Shown here: positions 1 to 10,349 of the stretch, in pieces
Layout of the letters: each line of letters opens with the position of its first letter
Position numbering within the stretch: the first letter of the stretch is position 1
From: Symmachiella dynata
GTDB lineage: Bacteria > Planctomycetota > Planctomycetia > Planctomycetales > Planctomycetaceae
NCBI RefSeq assembly: GCF_007747995.1
Contig: NZ_CP036276.1
Span: 6,128,001 to 6,192,000 of the forward strand
Length of the DNA stretch: 64,000 nt
Direction of reading: 5' to 3'
Made by a program: the position numbers and the translations under genes
The notes under the pieces: model-generated
Told to the model about the DNA's origin: nothing
The model's input: the letters and a program-made list of their open reading frames with translations, nothing else
The model's database searches: none

Positions 1-819
1 CAATCGTGTGAGGACGTCGGGGATGACTTTTGCCAGACGTTCTCCCCCTTCGCCGGCGACTTTGATGATCGCAGCTATGTCGACCGGTTCCAAGGCATCG
101 GGCAAGCAAACATCGGTCACAATCGAAATCGCCAACACCCGCAATCCGGCGTGAGCGGCGACGATGACTTCGGGAACGGTCGACATGCCCACCAAATCCG
201 CCCCCCAACTCCGCAGCATACGATATTCGGCCCGCGTTTCTAAATTGGGCCCCGCCACAGCCACAAACACGCCCCGATGGGCGCGAATTCCCAATTCCAA
301 GGCAGACGCTTCCGCCAAGTCGATCAATTCCCGGTCGTAGGGAGCACACATATCGGGAAACCGTGGGCCGAGACTCTCGTCGTTGCGGCCGATCAGCGGG
401 TTGTCCCCCATGAAATTAATGTGGTCTTCGATCACCACCAAATCGCCGAGATTGTGCTGTGGATTCATCCCGCCCGCGGCATTGGTGACCAATAAAATCT
501 CCACGCCGAGTTCCTGCATCACCCGCACGGGAAACGTCACTTCCCGCATGGAATACCCTTCGTAGAAATGAAACCGTCCCTCCATAGCCACGATCGGCAG
601 GCCGCTCAGGGTGCCGCAGACCAGTTGCCCGGTGTGCGACTCGACCGTCGATTCGGGAAAGTGCGGAATTTCGTGATAAGGAATCGTGGCGTGCTCGTCG
701 ATTTCCGCCGCCAATCCCCCCAGTCCCGTACCCAAAATCAATCCGACCCGCGGTTTGGTGGCGAATCGCTCACGCACAGCCTTGGTGGCCTGTTGAATCT
801 GCTCCAGCTGCTCGCTCAC
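1..819 (-). CDS. Purine nucleoside phosphorylase (3' end cut by window)
   Basis: Phosphorolysis of purine (deoxy)nucleosides to free base and (deoxy)ribose-1-phosphate in purine salvage, a cytosolic reaction. Reading from a GTG start, the 273 visible residues show the trimeric PNP pattern: [12 protein letters not shown] near the N-terminus (phosphate loop), a middle segment [12 protein letters not shown], then NAAGGMNP, and [16 protein letters not shown] near the C-terminus. Family members are about 270-280 residues, so only a few residues are missing beyond position 1. The start GTG (complement of 817-819) is inferred; no strong ribosome site decides it. The substrate type (inosine/guanosine class) is inferred from the motif set. 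Confidence 0.92.
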   Translation of the reverse strand, partial: MSEQLEQIQQATKAVRERFATKPRVGLILGTGLGGLAAEIDEHATIPYHEIPHFPESTVESHTGQLVCGTLSGLPIVAMEGRFHFYEGYSMREVTFPVRVMQELGVEILLVTNAAGGMNPQHNLGDLVVIEDHINFMGDNPLIGRNDESLGPRFPDMCAPYDRELIDLAEASALELGIRAHRGVFVAVAGPNLETRAEYRMLRSWGADLVGMSTVPEVIVAAHAGLRVLAISIVTDVCLPDALEPVDIAAIIKVAGEGGERLAKVIPDVLTRL

Positions 820-1051
820 GATGGTTCACCCTTTGTTGCTCGTCTCTCCGAAATCGGCCAAACATCTGCGACCGGAATGCCCCGATTGTACAGTCCTCGG
901 CAGGAGGCGAAAGGGACAGTCACTGCAGAAATCGTCACAATTCGGCAGAGAAAAGGGCAGCAGCAAACCCTGGCAGAGTTGCCCAGCGAACAGGATCGGG
1001 CAAAGATTGAAATCTTCCCGAAACGGATGGCAGCGAAGAGCGACTCTGCTC

Positions 1052-1498
1052 TCAATCCTCGAGAAGTTCAAAATCAAGATCCGACAGCAAATCTTGAAAC
1101 TCCGGGACGCTGTGCAGACCGGTCAAATCGGGGTCCATCAGCAGATGATCGATATCCCAATACCCGAGCTGAATCGCGCGGCGTAGCGCGTCGAGTGCTT
1201 CATGGGTCCGCCCCAACAACGAGTAACTGCACGCCAAATTGTAAGCGACTTGAGGCACCTGCGGCCGTAATTTGGCAAGTCGCCGATCAATATCCAGCGC
1301 CTCGTCATGCCGCCCCTTGAGCGTCAGCAATTGACCGAGCTGTACTAAAATATCAGCGTAGCACGGAGATTGAGCGGCAATGCGACTGAAAAAGTCCAAT
1401 TCAAAATCCGATTGCGAACGGCCAATGATATCCGCCAGAGACATTTCTGTCTGCGGTTCCTCTTGTCGCGTTGCCTTCGAGTTATGCATGTTGGACAT
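1052..1498 (-). CDS. Small TPR-repeat protein
   Basis: A 148-residue protein with about two tetratricopeptide-like helical hairpins between residues 45 and 115 (ILVQLGQLLTLKGRHDEAL, then VAYNLACSYSLLGRTHEAL). The C-terminal part (LMDPDLTGLHSVPEFQDLL) resembles the tail of planctomycete TPR proteins in which the last repeat is followed by a D-P-D-L segment. TPRs mediate protein-protein contacts; no enzymatic motif is visible. The start is supported by AGGAGG nine bases upstream of the ATG. No signal peptide is seen, so a cytoplasmic location is likely. It lies downstream of the Asp-rich gene on the same strand but about 450 bases away, so it is probably a separate unit. Confidence 0.8.
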   Translation of the reverse strand: MSNMHNSKATRQEEPQTEMSLADIIGRSQSDFELDFFSRIAAQSPCYADILVQLGQLLTLKGRHDEALDIDRRLAKLRPQVPQVAYNLACSYSLLGRTHEALDALRRAIQLGYWDIDHLLMDPDLTGLHSVPEFQDLLSDLDFELLED

Positions 1499-1762
1499 GA
1501 TGAGCAGCCTCCTAGGCTTTATTTCAGTTGTCGGGTCCGCATCATTGCGCCGCGGAAAATAGCGAGCAGTCGCCTTGGATTGGTCTTAAAACCCAGAGAT
1601 GGCCAAGCGCTGATGCGTTATCGCCATCGATACATTTTGCCTCGCTGATTGAATTATAGCGCACCGCCGCAGCAGAGCAACGGGCGCAAACCGGTCCTCC
1701 CCCTGACCAATGACTTTTGGCGGCGTATCTGCATAAAGTCGGGGCAATATGGCCAATTGTCA

Positions 1763-1812
1763 GTTCGCGTACCGCGAACACAACTTGGCCATGCTCGCCT
1801 GCTGGCGAGCAT
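1763..1812. repeat. Two adjacent perfect hairpins in a gene-free gap
   Basis: The gap 1499-1947 holds no convincing gene. It contains two perfect inverted repeats close together: GTTCGCG/CGCGAAC (1763-1779, three-base loop) and ATGCTCGCC/GGCGAGCAT (1791-1812, four-base loop). Neither has a T-run, so they are not obvious intrinsic terminators. They could be REP-like elements or act at the 3' end of the upstream minus-strand gene that stops at 1948. Confidence 0.5.
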
Positions 1813-1947
1813 TAGACACTTGGGCTGAGGGAAATGACTTGCTTGGGGGGGGGGAGGGAGTGACGTGAGCGACATTCCGACGGGTAGGTTACCCGCCGCA
1901 ATCGTCGCTTGATTGGCCAACGTCAAGAACGTGATCGGGCAACGGTA

Positions 1948-2307
1948 TTAAAAGTCGTCGTCGAGATCGTCGCCGTAGTCGTCGAGATCATCGTCGTCCA
2001 GATCATCATCGTCTTCTTCGTCATCTTCGTCTTCGAACTCGTCGTCTAATTCGTCGTCGTCGAGGTCGTCAAGATCATCGTCCAGATCTTCCTCTTCCAC
2101 TTCACTCTCGTCGAACTCATCGAGCTCATCGTCGAATTCGTCGTCGTCATCGTCGTCATCGAATTCGTCATCATCCAGTTCTTCGTCATCCTCGAGAAGA
2201 ACATCGGGCGGAAACGGCCGATCGGCGGCCGCCCAGAATTCGGGCGCTTCGCCGCTCTCTAAAAGTGGCCAAGCCGTCAAACCAAAGTCAGGGCTCACAA
2301 CTTGCAT
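1948..2307 (-). CDS. Asp/Glu-rich acidic low-complexity protein
   Basis: A 119-residue protein. The first roughly 35 residues are ordinary (start MQVVSPDFGLTAWPLLE), followed by about 80 residues made almost only of D, E, L, F and Y in a DD(D/E)L(D/E) pattern. An upstream in-frame ATG exists at 2421, but the ATG at 2307 has GAGGA eight bases upstream and is preferred. Such tails can bind divalent cations or basic proteins, but no family was recognised and no function is claimed. The biased codons (GAC/GAT/GAA) make the DNA a GTC/ATC-rich simple sequence on the plus strand, prone to slippage. No signal peptide is visible. Confidence 0.6.
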   Translation of the reverse strand: MQVVSPDFGLTAWPLLESGEAPEFWAAADRPFPPDVLLEDDEELDDDEFDDDDDDDEFDDELDEFDESEVEEEDLDDDLDDLDDDELDDEFEDEDDEEDDDDLDDDDLDDYGDDLDDDF

Positions 2308-2966
2308 AGTGTTCGTCCTCGAAAGCATCCTTCTTGCGTAATCCTCAGATGAGCCGCACGAATCACTCCGATCCGAACGCCAGCCCCGTGATGTTACGGG
2401 AAATCTGAATCTGTTGTACATTGACTTCTAGAATATCAAAAACAAATCCGCTTGCGACCGACAATCCGAATTCTTTGAAACGTCGTCAATCGCACACCCC
2501 GCCGTAGTTGTCGTGCCCAATTCACTACTTGTGAGATGGAAACATCTGAGACGGAAAACTGGACGATCCTACCGAAGTGGCGCTGTCGCAGTTGATTTTT
2601 AGTTGAGCAAATCCAACCCGGCGCTGCAAGCCGAACCGGACAGTCTGATTGCCCTGATTATTAAAGTTTCCGCCCTTTGTCAAGCGTTTCCGCGACATGC
2701 ATTGTCGACAATTTTTATCCATTTCCGAAGATACAAAATCAGATAGCAGCCACCAACACAGCGAGACAATTGTCTCAATCACACTCCCGATTCTGCCCTG
2801 GCTGTTTAGACTTAGCAGGATCGTCGAATCCAATGCCCCACATAATGCAATTCGTTTGTAATCACACCGTAATCGACGAGGGGATTTGGCGATTTATTTC
2901 GTGCAGGGAATCAATGCCAAACAGAGCAAATCGCCACTCAGGACAACGCTCTATTCGCAAAGTTGG
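2308..2966. other. Gene-free stretch, somewhat AT-richer
   Basis: About 660 bases between the acidic-protein gene and dus, both on the minus strand. ORFs here are short and have no recognisable protein features or ribosome sites. The promoter of the acidic-protein gene should lie in the first 150 bases, but I could not pick a convincing -35/-10 pair. Confidence 0.5.
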
Positions 2967-4088
2967 CTACCATCGCTCCACGGGTCCATTGGGAACGCGG
3001 ACTTCGGCCGTGGGGCGCGGGTTTTTGCGTTCGCCGTGTCGCTGACGAATCTGCTCCACAATCTCGCCAAACTCGGCCTCCGACTCAAACCGTCGCAGAC
3101 GGTCTTCCAAGTCTTCGGGAATTCCCAGACGGGCACCATTCCAAGCGGCAAACTTGCGAAACATCAAACAGCTCATCGCCTCACCATGCTGCTGCAACAT
3201 CAGCCGAAAATGCCGTTCCAGGAATTCGATCTGCGCTTCGGCCGGTGGTTCCCAGACACTTGAGTCTCCCATGTTGACTCGCTGGAGTCGATGAAATATC
3301 CAAGGATCCATGAGCGCACCACGGCCGATCGCCACAGCAGCGCATCCGGTGATTCGCCGCATAGCAATCGCATCGGCGACGGTCCGCACGTCGCCGTTGC
3401 CGATCACCGGAATCCGCTGGACCGCCGCCACCGTTTCGCGAATCCCCTCCAGCTGCACATTCCCGTGAAACCCTTGCTGTCGCGTACGGCCATGAATGGT
3501 GATCGCCGCCACGCCCAATTGTTCAAACGCCCGTGCCAACATCGGTGCGGTGATGTGCTCCCGATCCCAGCCGAGTCGCATTTTCACCGTCACGGGAATC
3601 GCGACCGCTTCGATCACGGCCGACACCGCACGACTGGCGTTGTCGACGTCGCACATCAACCGTGCACCGCCGCCATTGCCGGTGATCTTGGCCATGGGAC
3701 ACCCCATGTTGAGGTCGATTCCCTCGTAACCTTGATCTTCTAACCACCGCGCTGCCCGGACAAGTTCTTCGTTCACACCACCGTAAATCTGCACCGACAA
3801 CGGACGGTCCGCAGCGTTGGTGGCAATCAGTTCCATCGACTTACGGCTTTTGTGGCTGAGTTGATTGGCGAGTACCAAATCGGTCGTCGCTAAACCCAAC
3901 CCGCCCAGTTCGCGTACGACTTGCCGAAAGGCCAGATGCGTATAACCCGCCAGCGGCGACAGAAAATACCGCGATTCCATCGTCCGTCCGCCAATGCAAA
4001 TCCGCGGATCTTCATCGCCGAACGGTCGCGAGTCGGATGAAACCGTCGCTGGTTGCGCATTGAGTGGATGTTGGTCTGCCGTTTTCAT
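2967..4088 (-). CDS. tRNA-dihydrouridine synthase (Dus family)
   Basis: A flavin-dependent enzyme reducing specific uridines in the tRNA D-loop to dihydrouridine. The 373-residue product shows the FMN TIM-barrel landmarks: SPLAGYTHLAFR, then SVQIYGG, the catalytic-cysteine motif NMGCPMAKITGNGGGARLM, VTVKMRLGWD, ITIHGRTRQQGF, VIGNGDVRT and AAVAIGRGALMDPWIF. The DusB-like order is complete. No good ribosome site precedes the ATG at 4088; an ATG at 3980 is an alternative but would cut into the first barrel strand. It is last in the run carB-maf-dus, 35 bases after the maf stop, and so probably co-transcribed. The Dus subclass is not assigned. Confidence 0.93.
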   Translation of the reverse strand: MKTADQHPLNAQPATVSSDSRPFGDEDPRICIGGRTMESRYFLSPLAGYTHLAFRQVVRELGGLGLATTDLVLANQLSHKSRKSMELIATNAADRPLSVQIYGGVNEELVRAARWLEDQGYEGIDLNMGCPMAKITGNGGGARLMCDVDNASRAVSAVIEAVAIPVTVKMRLGWDREHITAPMLARAFEQLGVAAITIHGRTRQQGFHGNVQLEGIRETVAAVQRIPVIGNGDVRTVADAIAMRRITGCAAVAIGRGALMDPWIFHRLQRVNMGDSSVWEPPAEAQIEFLERHFRLMLQQHGEAMSCLMFRKFAAWNGARLGIPEDLEDRLRRFESEAEFGEIVEQIRQRHGERKNPRPTAEVRVPNGPVERW

Positions 4089-4123
4089 GACGTATTTTTA
4101 TAAACGGGAAACGGGCGGACGAC

Positions 4124-4753
4124 TTAGCGGTTTTGTTCGTTCAAAATTTCCCGCAACACTTCCAACGGCAAACCGATAACATTGCTCAGGCTGCCGGAAA
4201 TGGATTCCACGAACATGCTGCCGGCCCCTTGAATGGCATACCCACCTGCTTTGCCGTGCGGTTCATCGGTGGTGAGATACCAGTTTAACAGTTCGTCATC
4301 TTCTGCGACCATAGCGACCTGTGTCGCGGCGATCCGTTCGACTCGCGCGCCGCTGGCATCTGCCACGCACAACCCTGTGAGCACCGTATGTTCGCGGCCG
4401 AAATAATAATCGCGAAACCACCCGGCGACCGTCTCCTGCCAACGCGAATCCTGCGGTGGCTGGCCGAGCACCACAAGGTCTCCGTCTTCACCGCCGCAAA
4501 CTCCAACCGTATCGGCCGCCACGACCAGATCATAAGCTGCGCCGGAATCGGCTAATTGCCCGCAAACGTCGTCACATTTCTCGCGGGCGATATTGAGCAA
4601 CTGAGATTCGATCGACGCCCAATCCCGCAACCCTTCAAACCCAGCTTCATCGGCGCTGCTCGGCGGCAGAACCTGAATGGACTCTTCCGCAACGAGATGC
4701 GCCAACAGTTCTCGACGGCGTGGGGAACGGGACGCGAGAATCACACGTTTCAT
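4124..4753 (-). CDS. maf: Maf-like nucleoside triphosphate pyrophosphatase
   Basis: A Maf/HAM1-fold house-cleaning nucleotide pyrophosphatase that hydrolyses non-canonical or modified NTPs to NMP and PPi; historically called septum formation inhibitor. The 209 residues begin [17 protein letters not shown], the family N-terminal signature, and carry VVAADTVGV (catalytic aspartate region) and the C-terminal [16 protein letters not shown] and [12 protein letters not shown]. The insert around residues 90-115 ([20 protein letters not shown]) follows the usual layout. The ATG at 4753 overlaps the carB stop by four bases (ATGA), so translation is probably coupled. Longer upstream ORF extension would overlap carB and was rejected. 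Confidence 0.93.
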   Translation of the reverse strand: MKRVILASRSPRRRELLAHLVAEESIQVLPPSSADEAGFEGLRDWASIESQLLNIAREKCDDVCGQLADSGAAYDLVVAADTVGVCGGEDGDLVVLGQPPQDSRWQETVAGWFRDYYFGREHTVLTGLCVADASGARVERIAATQVAMVAEDDELLNWYLTTDEPHGKAGGYAIQGAGSMFVESISGSLSNVIGLPLEVLREILNEQNR

Positions 4754-7700
4754 GAATTCGTTGATGTCGATGAGGGACTCGTCGTCGACGCCCAGTCCTG
4801 CAATGCACGGACACGCGGCTTGGGATCCTCGGCCATCGCTTCCATCGCCCGCGCCACGGCCTGACAACCGCTCAAGGTCGTAATGCACGGAACGCCGTGT
4901 GCGACGGCGGCAGCGCGAATTTTGCCTTCGTCAGTCCGCGCCCCTTTGCCGTTGGGCGTGTTGAGGATCAAATGAATGTCACCGTTGGCCAAGAAATCCA
5001 ACAGGTTCGGTCGGCCTTCTTGAATCTTGCGAACCGTTTCGACTTCGATCCCCGCTTCCCGCAAGACCGCAGCCGTACCGGCCGTTCCCACCAGCTTAAA
5101 GCCGCGGCGATACAACACGCGCGCCGGACCAATGATCGCCTGCTTGTGCGGCGCGGCCACACTGACGAAGACTTTGCATGGTTCGCGCGGCAATTGTGAC
5201 CCTGCAGCCAATTGGCTTTTCGCAAAGGCCAATGAAAACCGCTCATCGATCCCCATTACTTCGCCAGTGGAACGCATTTCCGGACCGAGAATGATATCCA
5301 CACCCGCAAACCGCTGAAACGGGAACACGCTTTCCTTGACCGAGTAATACTCCGGCCACGGTTCGGTCGTGATCCCCTGCTCTTCCAAGGAGACTCCCAC
5401 CATGATCTTGGCCGCCATCCGCGGCAGCGAAATGCCGGTTGCCTTGGAGACGAAGGGACTCGTCCGACTCGCCCGAGGATTCACTTCCAGAATGTACACC
5501 AGATGGTCGCCGTTGACTTCTTTGACGGCGAATTGAATGTTCATCAACCCGCGGACTTTGAGCGCCCCCGCTAAGGCATAGGTCGCTTCTTTGATCTCCG
5601 TAATCACTTCATCGGAAAGTGAAAACGGTGGCAATGCGCAAGCGGAGTCGCCCGAATGCACACCCGCTTCTTCAATGTGTTCCATCACTCCGCCGACCAG
5701 CGTCAGCTTGCCGTCGGAGATCGCGTCGACATCGACTTCGGTCGCATCTTCCAGAAATTGATCGATTAACACCGGATGGTCCGGCGAAGCATCAACCGCC
5801 TCGGTCATGTATTTCACCAGCGACGGCTCGTCGTAACAGATCTCCATCGCTCGCCCGCCCAGCACGTAACTGGGACGGACAAGAATCGGATAGCCGATGC
5901 GCTCCGCCGCTTGCCGCGCACCTTCGACATTGGTGGCGATGCCGTTGGGGGGTTGTCGCAAACCGAGTTGCTCCAGAATCCCCTGAAATTTTTCGCGATC
6001 CTCCGCGGCATCGATCATGACCGGGCTGGTACCGATGATTGTCACACCGGCTGCTTCCAGACCGCGCGCCAGATTCAGCGGCGTTTGCCCGCCGAACTGC
6101 ACGATCACACCATCAGGCTGCATGCGGTCGCAGATATTGAGCACATCTTCGGTCGTCAGCGGTTCGAAGAACAAGATGTCCGATGTGTCGTAGTCGGTCG
6201 AAACCGTTTCCGGATTCGAGTTGACCATGATGCTTTCGATGCCCAACTCCCGCAGCGCAAAGGAGGCTTGGCAACAGCAATAGTCGAATTCAATCCCCTG
6301 CCCGATCCGATTCGGGCCACCGCCTAGAATCATCACCCGCTTTTTGTCCGACTGTTTGGCGGGCGTTTCGTCTTCCGATTCGTACGTCGAATAGTAATAG
6401 GGTGTGTACGCTTCAAACTCCGCCGCACAGGTGTCGACCTGTTTGAACGTCGCCACCACGCCCCGCTCCTTGCGGTGCTGACGAATGTCCATTTCCGACG
6501 CGGCCCACCAAAAAGACAACTGCCGGTCAGAGAAGCCATGCCGTTTGGCTTTAAGCAACAGACTGTCGTCGACATCCTCGAGCCGCGTGACTTGGCGGAG
6601 TTCCGCTTCGATTTCGGTCAACTCCAGGATGTTGTCCAAAAACCAAGGATCAATTCGCGTCAGTTCATGCACATGTTCTAACGACATTCCGGCTTTGAAG
6701 GCGTAGCGGATATAGTACAACCGCTCATCGTTGGGAGTCGCCAATTTGCGTTGGATCTCATCATCGGCCGGTTGCTCGCTCGTACCCCACAGGTCGTTCT
6801 TGCCGCCACCCAGGCCGAAATGCCCCGTTTCCAGTCCGCGAACGGCTTTTTGTAGTGACTCCTTAAAGGTACGGCCGATGGCCATTGTTTCGCCGACCGA
6901 TTTCATTTGCGTCGTCAGCACCGCATCGGCTTCGGGGAATTTCTCAAAAGTCCACCGAGGGATTTTTGTGACGACGTAATCGATTGTCGGTTCGAAACAG
7001 GCCAATGTTTCGCGTGTGATGTCGTTGGGGATTTCGTCCAACGTGTAACCGACCGCCAATTTGGCGGCGATCTTAGCAATGGGAAATCCGGTCGCTTTGG
7101 AGGCCAGTGCGCTGGAACGGCTGACGCGGGGGTTCATCTCGATCACGATCATACGACCGTTTTCGGGATTGATGGCGAACTGCACATTCGAGCCACCCGT
7201 TTCGACTCCAATCTCACGCATAATGGAGATCGTGGCATCCCGCATCCGTTGATATTCTTTGTCGGTCAGCGTCTGCGCCGGAGCCACGGTGATTGAATCG
7301 CCCGTGTGCACGCCCATCGCGTCGAAATTTTCGATCGCACAGATGATCACGACGTTGTCGTTTTTGTCGCGCATCACCTCCATCTCGTACTCTTTCCAGC
7401 CGATGATCGACTCTTCCAAGAGCACTTCGCCGACCGGTGACAGGTCGATCCCCTTTTGGACCATCGCGTCGAATTCGTCGCGGTTGTAGGCGATTCCGCC
7501 GCCCACGCCGCCGAGCGTGTAACTCGGACGAATGACCGTCGGCAGCCCGACCACTTTCAAAGCGGCGCGGGCCTCCTCCATGTTGTGCACGGTTTCGCTG
7601 ATCGGCACGTCCAGGCCGATTTCGACCATCGCATCTTTGAAAGTCTGCCGCCCTTCGGCTTTAGCGATGACATCTTCTTTGGCGCCGATCAATTGACAGC

Positions 7701-8034
7701 CCAGCTGTTCCAAAATCCCCCGCCGCGCAAGGTCCATCGCCGTATTCAACCCGGTTTGCCCGCCCAGTGTGGGCAACAGAGCATCGGGCCGCTCGACTTC
7801 GATGATCTTTTGGACATATTCCCAGGTGATTGGCTCGACGTAAGTCCGATGGGCGGTATCGGGGTCGGTCATGATCGTGGCTGGATTGGAGTTGACCAAT
7901 ACAACCTCATAACCCTCTTCCCGCAACGCCTTGCACGCCTGAGTTCCGGAATAGTCAAATTCGCAGGCCTGACCGATCACGATCGGACCGGAGCCAATAA
8001 TCAGAATCTTGTGAATGTCGTCACGACGAGGCAC
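4750..8034 (-). CDS. carB: Carbamoyl-phosphate synthase large subunit
   Basis: Makes carbamoyl phosphate from bicarbonate, ammonia (from CarA) and two ATP, feeding pyrimidine and arginine synthesis. About 1094 residues, close to the family's 1070-1100. Two homologous synthetase halves are visible: the first starts [20 protein letters not shown], the second [18 protein letters not shown], each with a following NSNPAT/NSNPET and an ATP-grasp core ([20 protein letters not shown]). The C-terminal 140 residues form the MGS-like allosteric domain ([11 protein letters not shown] ... LILNTPNGK). I chose the GTG at 8034, with GAGGG ten bases upstream; an ATG at 8091 would add 19 unconserved residues. 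carA is not in this window. It heads the run carB-maf-dus. Confidence 0.97.
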   Translation of the reverse strand: MPRRDDIHKILIIGSGPIVIGQACEFDYSGTQACKALREEGYEVVLVNSNPATIMTDPDTAHRTYVEPITWEYVQKIIEVERPDALLPTLGGQTGLNTAMDLARRGILEQLGCQLIGAKEDVIAKAEGRQTFKDAMVEIGLDVPISETVHNMEEARAALKVVGLPTVIRPSYTLGGVGGGIAYNRDEFDAMVQKGIDLSPVGEVLLEESIIGWKEYEMEVMRDKNDNVVIICAIENFDAMGVHTGDSITVAPAQTLTDKEYQRMRDATISIMREIGVETGGSNVQFAINPENGRMIVIEMNPRVSRSSALASKATGFPIAKIAAKLAVGYTLDEIPNDITRETLACFEPTIDYVVTKIPRWTFEKFPEADAVLTTQMKSVGETMAIGRTFKESLQKAVRGLETGHFGLGGGKNDLWGTSEQPADDEIQRKLATPNDERLYYIRYAFKAGMSLEHVHELTRIDPWFLDNILELTEIEAELRQVTRLEDVDDSLLLKAKRHGFSDRQLSFWWAASEMDIRQHRKERGVVATFKQVDTCAAEFEAYTPYYYSTYESEDETPAKQSDKKRVMILGGGPNRIGQGIEFDYCCCQASFALRELGIESIMVNSNPETVSTDYDTSDILFFEPLTTEDVLNICDRMQPDGVIVQFGGQTPLNLARGLEAAGVTIIGTSPVMIDAAEDREKFQGILEQLGLRQPPNGIATNVEGARQAAERIGYPILVRPSYVLGGRAMEICYDEPSLVKYMTEAVDASPDHPVLIDQFLEDATEVDVDAISDGKLTLVGGVMEHIEEAGVHSGDSACALPPFSLSDEVITEIKEATYALAGALKVRGLMNIQFAVKEVNGDHLVYILEVNPRASRTSPFVSKATGISLPRMAAKIMVGVSLEEQGITTEPWPEYYSVKESVFPFQRFAGVDIILGPEMRSTGEVMGIDERFSLAFAKSQLAAGSQLPREPCKVFVSVAAPHKQAIIGPARVLYRRGFKLVGTAGTAAVLREAGIEVETVRKIQEGRPNLLDFLANGDIHLILNTPNGKGARTDEGKIRAAAVAHGVPCITTLSGCQAVARAMEAMAEDPKPRVRALQDWASTTSPSSTSTNS

Positions 8035-8094
8035 GTCGGTAGTTCCCTCTAATCTGGCAGGATTGCAGTCGGAATCCACAACCATCACCATCGG

Positions 8095-8138
8095 GGGATG
8101 CCACTAGCGGCGTGTCCGCCAGTGCGCGCAGGCATCCC
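8095..8138. repeat. Hairpin related to the dispersed TGCCACT palindromes, in the carB leader
   Basis: Outer arms GGGATGCC (8095-8102) and GGCATCCC (8131-8138) enclose a second stem, GCGG/CCGC, around a short loop. The sequence TGCCACT...GCGG...CCGCCAGT resembles the arms of the palindromic elements at 15870, 17970, 32007 and 44898. It sits about 60 bases upstream of the carB start on the template side, so it could end up in the carB leader RNA. Confidence 0.5.
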
Positions 8139-8342
8139 ACAAGGCTGTTTTTCGTGGAAATCTGCGTAGAAAACCCCAGTTTCAGGATTTTCGGCGCAAA
8201 GTTGGTCCAGGATAGCAAGATGGCCGGGAGAATCAAATCCAGGCGAGGGGGAATTTGGTGGAGGGAGACGAGATGTCGCCGGGAACAGGTGGAGCCGAAC
8301 ACCAAAACGCACTGTTCAGACTGGGCGATGTTTTGCCGCGGT

Positions 8343-9083
8343 TCAACGGACAAAGGTCAACTCGTCGTCGCCGTATTGCCGACAATCCATGCCATAGAAA
8401 ACGATGTATTCATCATCCATGTGATCGTCGCCAAGTGTTGCAAATGGCGCCGCTTGGTCAAGGAGAAACTCTCGCAACGTATAATTGTCCAGTTGCTTTA
8501 CGCATTCCTTGAGATCGACGTGGGTGTCAGACGGGAGAAAAAAGGGTGCGTCTCCAAACACAGCGCAATGATCGAAATATTTGTCGTAGTCGAGTACATT
8601 GCAGATATAGTAGTCATGATATTTTTCGTGCACGCGGAATAACCCGTTGTCCGGCAACTCGTCATCGTCGTTCCGAAAACATACGAGGTCGCTAATTACG
8701 ATTGTCGTTTCATCAAATGCTGCCTTTAATGGCGTTTCATTGCTGACACCATATCCACGCACGTATGGTGCCTCTAAAAAACTGGCGAGAGAGTCATATT
8801 CCAGCGGAGCCAGCAGATCAGATGTCTCACACTCACCAACAATTAAAATTGCGGAATGCTCGACAACATTCGACAAGTAAACGATAGCAGGACGTGAATC
8901 ATTTAAGTGAGCGATTCGATCAAGCTGAGACTTCCCGGATATCGCGTACGAGAAGATCGGGTCGTCGATGATTTCTGGAGTCGTGTCGAATTGAGTTGCT
9001 AATTGCGCTGCCATTTTTTTGAAATGGCGACGACCGCCACGAGGCAAGTGAAAGTCAAAAGGAGGGACAAAGGTTCGGAGCAT
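8343..9083 (-). CDS. Hypothetical protein, family not recognised
   Basis: A 246-residue acidic protein without recognised motifs, signal peptide or membrane segment. It starts MLRTFVPPFDFHLPRGGRR, with AGGTGA five bases before the ATG, which supports this start over the internal Met 24. The C-terminal half is rich in D, Y and aromatic residues (VHEKYHDYYICNVLDYDKYFDHC). Base composition is more AT-rich than carB or rtcB on either side, which may point to recent acquisition or to weak selection. No neighbours share an operon with it: carB lies about 300 bases downstream in the same direction, and rtcB about 120 bases upstream. Confidence 0.65.
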   Translation of the reverse strand: MLRTFVPPFDFHLPRGGRRHFKKMAAQLATQFDTTPEIIDDPIFSYAISGKSQLDRIAHLNDSRPAIVYLSNVVEHSAILIVGECETSDLLAPLEYDSLASFLEAPYVRGYGVSNETPLKAAFDETTIVISDLVCFRNDDDELPDNGLFRVHEKYHDYYICNVLDYDKYFDHCAVFGDAPFFLPSDTHVDLKECVKQLDNYTLREFLLDQAAPFATLGDDHMDDEYIVFYGMDCRQYGDDELTFVR

Positions 9084-9203
9084 GTTTCACCTATTCGCAT
9101 AAAGTAGCACTGTCTAACAATGCCATTCTGGGGTATCACTGGCACGACCAGCGCTGCCGTAGGCTCACGGAATTCGACAGACCTTCCGAGATTCACCGGC
9201 AAT

Positions 9204-10349
9204 TCAAGTCCCTTTGTAGCACAGCACGGGTCTCAGCTCGCGTTCGATTCGCGTCAGGGCGCGCTGTGCCCGCATGACCCGCCCAATCTCCTTATAGGCC
9301 GACGGGGCTTCTTCGCGGAATTTTTCCATACGCCGCCGATCAATCCAGACATCCTGCATCTCGCGTTCAAGTTTTTTCTGGCCGATGACCCGCCGTGCGT
9401 CGTGGCGGCTGAGTGCGCGGCCGGCGCCGTGGGAACTGGATTGGAGAGCCTCTGCACAACCCCGTCCCACGACGTGAAAACTGCGTGTGCCCATCGAACC
9501 GGGAATCACCCCCTGCTCTCCCGCAGTCGCCGGCAATGCCCCCTTGCGATGCACCCAAAGCTCGCGGCCGAAATGTGTTTCCTGTCGGACATGATTATGA
9601 TCGCAATGAATCAGGGTCTCTCGTTGCAGATCGATGGCGAATTCTTGTTGGAGTAGTCGACCGATCGCCGTCATCATGGCCAGTCGATTTTGCCATGCAT
9701 AGGCGATGGCCCATCGCATGTCGGTGAGATAGGCGGCGCCGTTGCGAGATTCGGCATCCCATGCGACTGTTTTGTTTGGCGAACACGCGTCGACCGCCAA
9801 ATGATGCGCCGTGATCGCCTGTCCCATTCCTCGTGAACCACTGTGCAGCATCAACCACAGCCGGTTCTCTGGATCGGCCTGGAACTCCACGAAATGATTT
9901 CCGCGGCCGAGTGTGCCCAATTGCACCCGACCATCTCGACGACTAAATGTTTCTAGTCGCGGATGGCTCAGCGGCAAATTGTTCAGTTCCTCCGGGAGCG
10001 CCGCAACCGTGTGAGAGCGACGATGCCGGCCGGCGGGAACACATTCATACAGCCCGGAGAGGATCTTTGCCGCAGCCACAGGGTTGTTGATGCGGTCTGC
10101 GTCCGCGGTTAAGGCGACGGCAAGCATGCCGCAACCAATGTCGCCTCCAATCGCTGCTGGAAAAATCTGCGTCGCGGTCGCGATAACGGTTCCCACACAG
10201 ACATGGCGAGCCAAATGTACATCCGGCATGACGGCCATGTGCCCTACATCGTCGTGCGCCGCTAAACGATTGAGCGACGCACGAACCTCGCCAGGCATTG
10301 GCTCGCTGAGCCATGCCTGGATTTTCTCATGTAGACCTGAGTCCTTCAT
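9204..10349 (-). CDS. rtcB: RtcB family RNA ligase
   Basis: A GTP- and Mn2+-dependent ligase that joins RNA 2',3'-cyclic phosphate or 3'-phosphate ends to 5'-OH ends (tRNA splicing or RNA repair). The 381 residues carry the family signatures in order: MPDVHLARH, AAIGGDIGCGM (metal cysteine), GTLGRGNHFVEF, MLHSGSRGMG, CDHNHVRQE, HRKGALPA, GSMGTRSFHVVG and SSSHGAGRALSR, the last expected to hold the guanylylated histidine. It is slightly shorter than E. coli RtcB. The start ATG overlaps the stop of the upstream rbfA-like gene by four bases (ATGA), indicating coupling. No RtcA or RtcR partner is present. Confidence 0.94.
   Translation of the reverse strand: MKDSGLHEKIQAWLSEPMPGEVRASLNRLAAHDDVGHMAVMPDVHLARHVCVGTVIATATQIFPAAIGGDIGCGMLAVALTADADRINNPVAAAKILSGLYECVPAGRHRRSHTVAALPEELNNLPLSHPRLETFSRRDGRVQLGTLGRGNHFVEFQADPENRLWLMLHSGSRGMGQAITAHHLAVDACSPNKTVAWDAESRNGAAYLTDMRWAIAYAWQNRLAMMTAIGRLLQQEFAIDLQRETLIHCDHNHVRQETHFGRELWVHRKGALPATAGEQGVIPGSMGTRSFHVVGRGCAEALQSSSHGAGRALSRHDARRVIGQKKLEREMQDVWIDRRRMEKFREEAPSAYKEIGRVMRAQRALTRIERELRPVLCYKGT

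Noticed and set aside
2525-2833. Minus-strand frame of 102 residues in the gap before dus
   Set aside because: No ribosome site, no protein-like composition, no recognised family.
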